Shown here: positions 61,401 to 64,000 of the stretch, one piece after another | Layout: each line of letters opens with the position of its first letter | Numbering within the stretch: the stretch's first letter is position 1 | From: Acanthochlamys bracteata | Taxonomy: Eukaryota; Streptophyta; Magnoliopsida; Pandanales; Velloziaceae | Assembly: GCA_019914995.1 (NCBI GenBank) | Contig: CM034128.1 | Coordinates: 6,202,501 to 6,266,500, forward strand | Length of the DNA: 64,000 nucleotides | Reading direction: 5' to 3' | Notes under the pieces: generated by a model | Database searches by the model: none | What the model was told of the DNA's origin: nothing | Seen by the model: only the letters and a program-made list of their open reading frames with translations | Program-made: the position numbers and the translations under genes

Positions 61401-62925
61401 CTGAAACTAACCCACTTAAACCAGGTTCGAATTTAGTCTTACACGGATTTGGATCAATTTCAGATCAACTCGAAACAAATCCGAACTTGACCCAGCTAAT
61501 CCAAACAATAAGCTTGTTATTCATTATTATATATTAAACTTTGAGATTTTTTAAAAATTAGTAATAGTCTAAGTGGTTAGGATATTAATCTCTTGTCTAA
61601 AGACCTAAGTTCAGATCTCTGTAAAGGAATTTATATTAAGATTTTTTTAGTTTACAACTACTACACTTACCTCTTAGGACCACTCCTTAAGGGGTGGATA
61701 TGTGCTCCAAATGGAATTGAGATGTGGTCGAAATGTGACTTGAAATGGGCTCAGAATGTAGTCAAAATGGGGTTATAAGTTTAAAATATGGCCGAAATGT
61801 GGGTCGAAATAGGCTCGGAAGGTTGAAATGTGATTGGCTATAAGGTTGAAATGGAGTCCATATGTTGTCAAAATAGGATCGTAAGATCTAGAAGGGATTG
61901 AAAGCGTATTGAAAGATTGGGATCGTAAGGTCGAGATGGGATTAAAAGTGGTATTGAAAGATGAATTAGTAATTTTGATCATTAAATGAGGTAATCCGAA
62001 TTTAATCTAATTATTAAATCGTTAGATTAGGATTAACAATTTTGATCTATATAAATATATTGGATGGGTTAGGATTGAGCGATTTTGGTCGGATATTAAA
62101 TTGGATTGACCAGAACACGATCTGTCAACCTAAATTGCCACCTCTACAGAAGGATTAGAAGTTTTATTGTCTTAGGATTTCTTAGATGTCAAGGTATTTC
62201 CTAATTTATGACGGCTAATTTTATTGGGGGAACCTGTCCAAATGGTTGCACTAATTTTGTAAGTTTTAGTTTTTTATGTTTATGTTTGATGCACCAAGTT
62301 TACTACGGAATGTCTTGAACCTATTCATGCTGCAGGTGACTCACAAGTTCAAGACTGTTGTGCGCTTTATAGCAGTATATCCAGTGCATCCTGAGCAATT
62401 TCGCTGTCCAGAAGGATATTATCGACTTCGAGTGACTTTGGAAGATCCAACTGCAAGAATTAATGCATACATTTACAAAGAAGAAGGGGTAACTCTTACT
62501 CTGTATTCACTTTATCCTTTCCCTCTTAATTTCTTTGTTAAATCAATAGTCAACTTTGGATTGCTCCACAACACAACCGTAGTCTTTTGCAGTACAGCAA
62601 TTACTTAAATAATCTTGAGAACATGTTTTGGAAGCAAGCATTTTTTTCCTCTTTGTATTTTTAACCCTTGATTTTATAAGTTTAACAAAACATTTTTATG
62701 AATTTTGTGGTCTCATAGGTGAAATTTTTTGGCGGTTATCCATCAGCCGAGGAAGTAGCTTGCAAGATGAGTTTGCTGCTTGGGATAACTGATGTTCGAG
62801 GAGAGAGAATGCCTGATAGAAACCCACCATGGGTTTATTGCTGTCTGAAATCAGTTTATGCGGACAAGAATGACCCTTGGGGAAGTAGGGTATACCGAAT
62901 CTTTGGCACCTCCTTGGTTGGTTGA
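40384..62925 (+). CDS. POT1: POT1, protection of telomeres protein (complete, 10 exons, 449 aa)
   Basis: POT1 binds single-stranded telomeric DNA or telomerase through OB folds and supports chromosome-end protection or telomerase action in the nucleus. Exons 40384–40498, 49247–49383, 50990–51169, 53163–53219, 53325–53413, 55960–56235, 56322–56398, 57386–57444, 62336–62488 and 62719–62925 join in frame to 1350 nt (449 residues plus stop), about the plant family length. The N-terminal OB fold spans roughly residues 10–160 (YVSTLKIVDQSY, FLVNFFAENAVKLP, FSSFALYGG). A second covers about 165–310 (FVWDGTDAPPL, GTVLRISSP). The C-terminal domain has TVVRFIAVYPVHPEQF, YRLRVTLEDPTARINAYIY and DKNDPWGSRVYRIFGT. 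The start is the first ATG giving the expected OB strand. Introns hold several transposons but no exon is damaged. Which plant POT1 paralogue it is cannot be told. Confidence 0.93.
42926..43303. repeat. 196-bp tandem duplication in POT1 intron 1
   Basis: 42926–43121 and 43122–43303 are nearly identical ('agaggagccacagaacttca' in both); only a handful of differences are visible. The T-run plus 'caattttagg' starts each copy. Recent event. Confidence 0.92.
43528..44441 (+). mobile_element. TRIM retroelement (fossil) in POT1 intron 1
   Basis: LTR1 is about 43528–44099 (including a 232-bp MITE), the primer-binding-like TGGTATCAGAGC is 44102–44113, a ~36-bp internal segment follows, and LTR2 is about 44150–44441. 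Both LTRs start TGTTRGG and share blocks such as 'cttatatgtggga' and 'aattattttaNtatNggaa'. LTR divergence (perhaps 30%) marks an old insertion. Flanks do not give a clean duplication. Confidence 0.8.
43551..43782. mobile_element. Harbinger-type MITE, 232 bp, inside TRIM LTR1
   Basis: Left end GGGCCATGTTTGAGGCTGC, right end in reverse complement GGGTATGTTCGGAGTTGC, with TTA on both sides (43548–43550 and 43783–43785). Same family as 18506–18747. It interrupts the first TRIM LTR only, so it inserted later. Confidence 0.8.
44442..46426. other. POT1 intron 1, middle part
   Basis: No exon. The stretch 44.95–45.45 kb ('cctctcctttttgatgatga', 'cattctccccttctgtttac') resembles leader DNA near some plant Ty1/copia elements, but no domain supports it. 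A 99-codon frame at 45139–45438 has no family resemblance. Confidence 0.4.
46427..46431. repeat. Target duplication GTTCT, left
   Basis: Perfect 5-bp match to 49156–49160. Confidence 0.85.
46432..49155 (+). mobile_element. LTR-like element copy 2, 2.7 kb (probable solo LTR, fossil) in POT1 intron 1
   Basis: Same family and orientation as 24760–28068; ends TATTACA; perfect 5-bp flanks GTTCT. Non-coding: the 78-codon Lys/Arg-rich frame at 48879–49115 lies in a purine-rich stretch also seen near the end of copy 1. Its right end is only 91 bp from POT1 exon 2, yet the exon's acceptor is intact. Confidence 0.82.
49156..49160. repeat. Target duplication GTTCT, right
   Basis: Pairs with 46427–46431. 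Confidence 0.85.
49247..49383 (+). CDS. POT1: POT1 exon 2
   Basis: Residues 39–84: DYVSTLKIVDQSYQASG through SLHRVM. Acceptor 'gggttgacag', donor GTATTA, ending in phase 0. This is the core of the first OB fold. Confidence 0.9.
49384..50989. other. POT1 intron 2
   Basis: 1606 bp, AT-rich. 'aaggatctgtttggataagg' near 49468 looks like a MITE end but no matching right end was confirmed. Confidence 0.5.
50990..51169 (+). CDS. POT1: POT1 exon 3
   Basis: Residues 85–144: VRVHNGESYLMYNKRFSSFA through LLLQLRSWLPNHQ. Acceptor 'ctttttcag', donor GTAAGC; 60 codons, phase 0 at both ends. The FSSFAL strand is typical of POT1 OB1. Confidence 0.92.
51170..53162. other. POT1 intron 3
   Basis: 1993 bp, AT-rich, no exon or clear transposon recognised. 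Confidence 0.5.
53163..53219 (+). CDS. POT1: POT1 exon 4
   Basis: 19 codons, residues 145–163: GMKLIRSMMSGVTIDLICK. Donor GTAGGT. Phase 0 at both ends. Confidence 0.88.
53325..53413 (+). CDS. POT1: POT1 exon 5
   Basis: Residues 164–193 (last codon split): VLHVHHTSGNEQILFVWDGT then DAPPLKFETS. The FVWDGT motif is characteristic of POT1. Donor GTAAGT; intron 4 is only 105 bp. Confidence 0.92.
53414..55959. other. POT1 intron 5
   Basis: 2546 bp. Holds a (GA)n microsatellite at about 55223–55247. Near 54.5 kb a short frame ('AEYEAIST') resembles copia RNase H weakly, not enough for a call. Confidence 0.5.
55223..55247. repeat. (GA)n microsatellite
   Basis: About twelve GA units in POT1 intron 5. 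Confidence 0.9.
55960..56235 (+). CDS. POT1: POT1 exon 6
   Basis: Residues 193–285, the longest exon: FPVVGTVLRISSPKVDEEF, WVKICNMICKVESGMWKGLL, then SKIILLSHDNENVVSLEG. Acceptor 'gcgtatgcag', donor GTATTT. Covers most of the second OB fold. Confidence 0.92.
56322..56398 (+). CDS. POT1: POT1 exon 7
   Basis: Residues 285–311: KFAKRLEMNFLCQPMES then FPRPSHIT. Intron 6 is only 86 bp. Donor G|GTGTCA leaves phase 1. Confidence 0.87.
57386..57444 (+). CDS. POT1: POT1 exon 8
   Basis: 59 nt, residues 311–330: DTDYESPPSSTLLKSLVHKE. I placed it because exon 7 (phase 1) and exon 9 (phase 0) cannot join directly and the family has a short linker here. Acceptor 'acttttacag' is good; donor GAG|GTCTTG is weak. 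Confidence 0.75.
57742..57768. repeat. Poly(A) run
   Basis: About 21 A's after 'gtgtaataca', possibly the tail of an old retrotransposed sequence; no head was identified. Confidence 0.6.
57969..58802. mobile_element. Long-TIR DNA element, ~830 bp, in POT1 intron 8
   Basis: Left arm 57969–58056 is inverted at 58712–58802. Shared blocks include 'attagagtaa' against 'ctaatagaaa', 'gtaacccaNttatacctNtc' and 'gttatc'. TIRs of ~90 bp suggest a Mutator-like or unclassified non-autonomous element. The interior has A-runs and no ORF. No clean target duplication found. Confidence 0.6.
59159..59935 (-). mobile_element. L1 LINE fragment (reverse-transcriptase C-terminal part), antisense in POT1 intron 8
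   Basis: Two minus-strand frames (59935–59516 and 59443–59159). The first has KIHQISLSYNSEGGLCLPQM and LCYQILHEKYL, then ARKLIENGFKYVI, matching the L1 pattern 'W…C.PK..GGLG…LW..IL..KY…GR.L…G…'. The second has LLHEDQSWYLNLWGHYF and the KLYRVSRRKDDK stretch typical of the region before the zf-RVT domain. A 5'-truncated and mutated fragment with frame breaks between the pieces. Confidence 0.78.
61565..61625 (+). mobile_element. tRNA-like SINE head inside the hAT MITE
   Basis: 'aagtggttaggat' resembles a pol III A box and 'agttcagatctct' a B box, about 35 bp apart, as in plant SINE heads. The 3' limit is unclear. Confidence 0.45.
61700..61970. repeat. Decayed minisatellite inside the hAT MITE
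   Basis: Loose ~18–22-bp repeats of the type 'gtNgaaatgNgNtcg' (gaaatgtgac, gaaatgggct, gaaatgtggg, gaaataggct, gaaatgtgat, and so on). Confidence 0.65.
62336..62488 (+). CDS. POT1: POT1 exon 9
   Basis: 51 codons, residues 331–381: VTHKFKTVVRFIAVYPVHPE through YRLRVTLEDPTARINAYIYK. Acceptor 'tcatgctgcag', donor GTAACT. Starts the C-terminal domain. Confidence 0.93.
62719..62925 (+). CDS. POT1: POT1 exon 10 (stop)
   Basis: Residues 382–449 and TGA: VKFFGGYPSAEEVACKMSLL, then NPPWVYCCLKSVY and DKNDPWGSRVYRIFGT. The C-terminal RIFGT is a plant POT1 hallmark. Confidence 0.93.
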   Translation: MKFFGGYPSAEEVACKMSLLLGITDVRGERMPDRNPPWVYCCLKSVYADKNDPWGSRVYRIFGTSLVG

Positions 62926-64000
62926 AGACTTTGCAGCTCTTCGTTCGTCTTTTATCAAGAGAGAATTGTATCTATGATCAGATTGTAAGTAATGATGTCA
63001 GGATATCATATTGAAAGACGGTTCAAGTTTCATGGTTAATTTCTTTCAGACATTTAGTTTCTTTTTATGTTGTACAGAGAATTTATATCGCATTCTTGCC
63101 TTGAACGGTGCATAACGATTCCCATTTCAAATTTATTAAATTTATTCAAATTTCAATGAATAGTTGAAGTACCATAAAATTATATCGCCCTGCTGACTGT
63201 TATGGACATTCTTGCCTTGAACGGTGCATACCAATTCCCATTTCAAATATTTAATCAACTCTTTTACAAATCGAAGGTCGATTGTGATCTGCGCATTATT
63301 TTGCGCATTATTGGTCAGTAAAGATTATATCAAGTAGGAGTTATTATTTCAGGCAAGGGATATTCATAGTAAAGTTAAGCATATTTACTGTGCATTATTC
63401 GTCAGTAATGATGCTGAATTTTACTACGAATACTTGTGGCCAAAAATAACCACTCACACTTGAACTCATATAAACAACATCAGGCCTCATATGTTTCAAG
63501 ATTTGTGTTTGTTGTGAATATACAAGGGCAGCCGTACTAGTGCAACACATTCGATGATGAGTAGAAACTGCATATATTGACTTGGGCTATCGGGGAATGA
63601 TTGTAGATCTTCAAAGGTCATATCATCGTACACATGTTGGCCCCTTATTTGCAACCCCTTGTTGGTTTGGTCACAGGAGTCTCTATTAGAGGAGACAAGC
63701 CCGTGCTTTGTTGTGGCTATGTTCTTTTTCTTCTTTTTACCTCAAAATTAAAAGAACAAAATTGTATAAGAAAAAAGTTATTTGTACATATTTCTACCGT
63801 TTAATACAATTGGTTATGGCCCTTGATTTATGTGCATGGAAGGCATCGCGGCGGAGATTGTTTGATTGCTCATTCTTGTATTGTTCCAGTGCCGCCTTGG
63901 AAGATCAACTCATTGAATTCAAACACTTGCACTAATTATTTCCTCCCAAGGCCGAAATCAAGATGGTGACTTGAGTCTGAGAAGGATGTTTTTCCGTTTG
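62926..64000. other. POT1 3' flank and intergenic DNA
   Basis: No canonical AATAAA soon after the stop. A 36-bp block ('cattcttgccttgaacggtg' and following) occurs at 63091 and 63207. The 75-codon frame at 63708–63935 has no family resemblance. The next gene is not visible. Confidence 0.5.
63091..63242. repeat. Two-copy 116-bp-spaced repeat in the POT1 3' flank
   Basis: 'cattcttgccttgaacggtg' plus 'attcccatttcaaat' at 63091 and 63207. Confidence 0.85.

Larger units (their letters stand above)
61365..62146. mobile_element. hAT-type MITE, 782 bp, in POT1 intron 8
   Basis: Left end TAGGGGTGGCAATGTGACC, right end in reverse complement TAGAGGTGGCAATTTAGG. The 8-bp flanks CAGTAGGG (61357–61364) and CAGAAGGA (62147–62154) match at 6 of 8. 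Same TIR class as 29257–29790. It carries a SINE-like head and a minisatellite. Confidence 0.8.

Overview
The window reads as nuclear DNA of a flowering plant, probably a eudicot. Short exons with GT–AG introns sit in AT-rich DNA with many plant-type transposons (TRIMs, a CACTA element, hAT and Harbinger MITEs, an L1 fragment, a Ty3/gypsy fossil). The two genes I can name, POT1 and LFR, are plant genes. No species can be fixed from the sequence.

Left part (1–16.7 kb). Positions 1–15.2 kb are a tandem array that runs off the left edge. Its regular part has ~1.65–1.70-kb units, and each unit is two diverged ~0.8–0.9-kb halves, so the repeat is of higher order. From 8.4 kb the units become shorter, change register and decay. 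At 15.5–16.7 kb comes a 526-bp tandem duplication that looks like the promoter and first exons of a minus-strand gene, plus a third, older partial copy. The array lies where that gene's introns would be.

Middle part (16.7–40 kb). This is mostly repeat-derived: Harbinger-type MITEs, a fold-back element, a broken LFR-like gene on the minus strand (20.3–22.1 kb), a TRIM, and a Ty3/gypsy fossil whose LTR-like end is split by a 3.3-kb LTR-like element with a perfect 5-bp target duplication. A hAT MITE, a diverged ~1.55-kb duplication, an unassigned exon-like segment (31.24–31.33 kb) and a CACTA-ended composite carrying a DUF2828-like gene fragment follow.

Right part (40.3–63 kb). One complete plus-strand gene fills this region: POT1, the single-strand telomere-binding OB-fold protein. 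I resolve ten exons that join in frame to 449 codons. Its introns total about 21 kb and hold a TRIM carrying a MITE, a second copy of the 3-kb LTR-like family, a recent 196-bp tandem duplication, a long-TIR element, an antisense L1 fragment, and a hAT element carrying a SINE-like head and a minisatellite.

Only POT1 looks like an intact protein gene. No rRNA, functional tRNA gene or CRISPR array was seen. All homology calls come from reading and memory of the families, not from a search.
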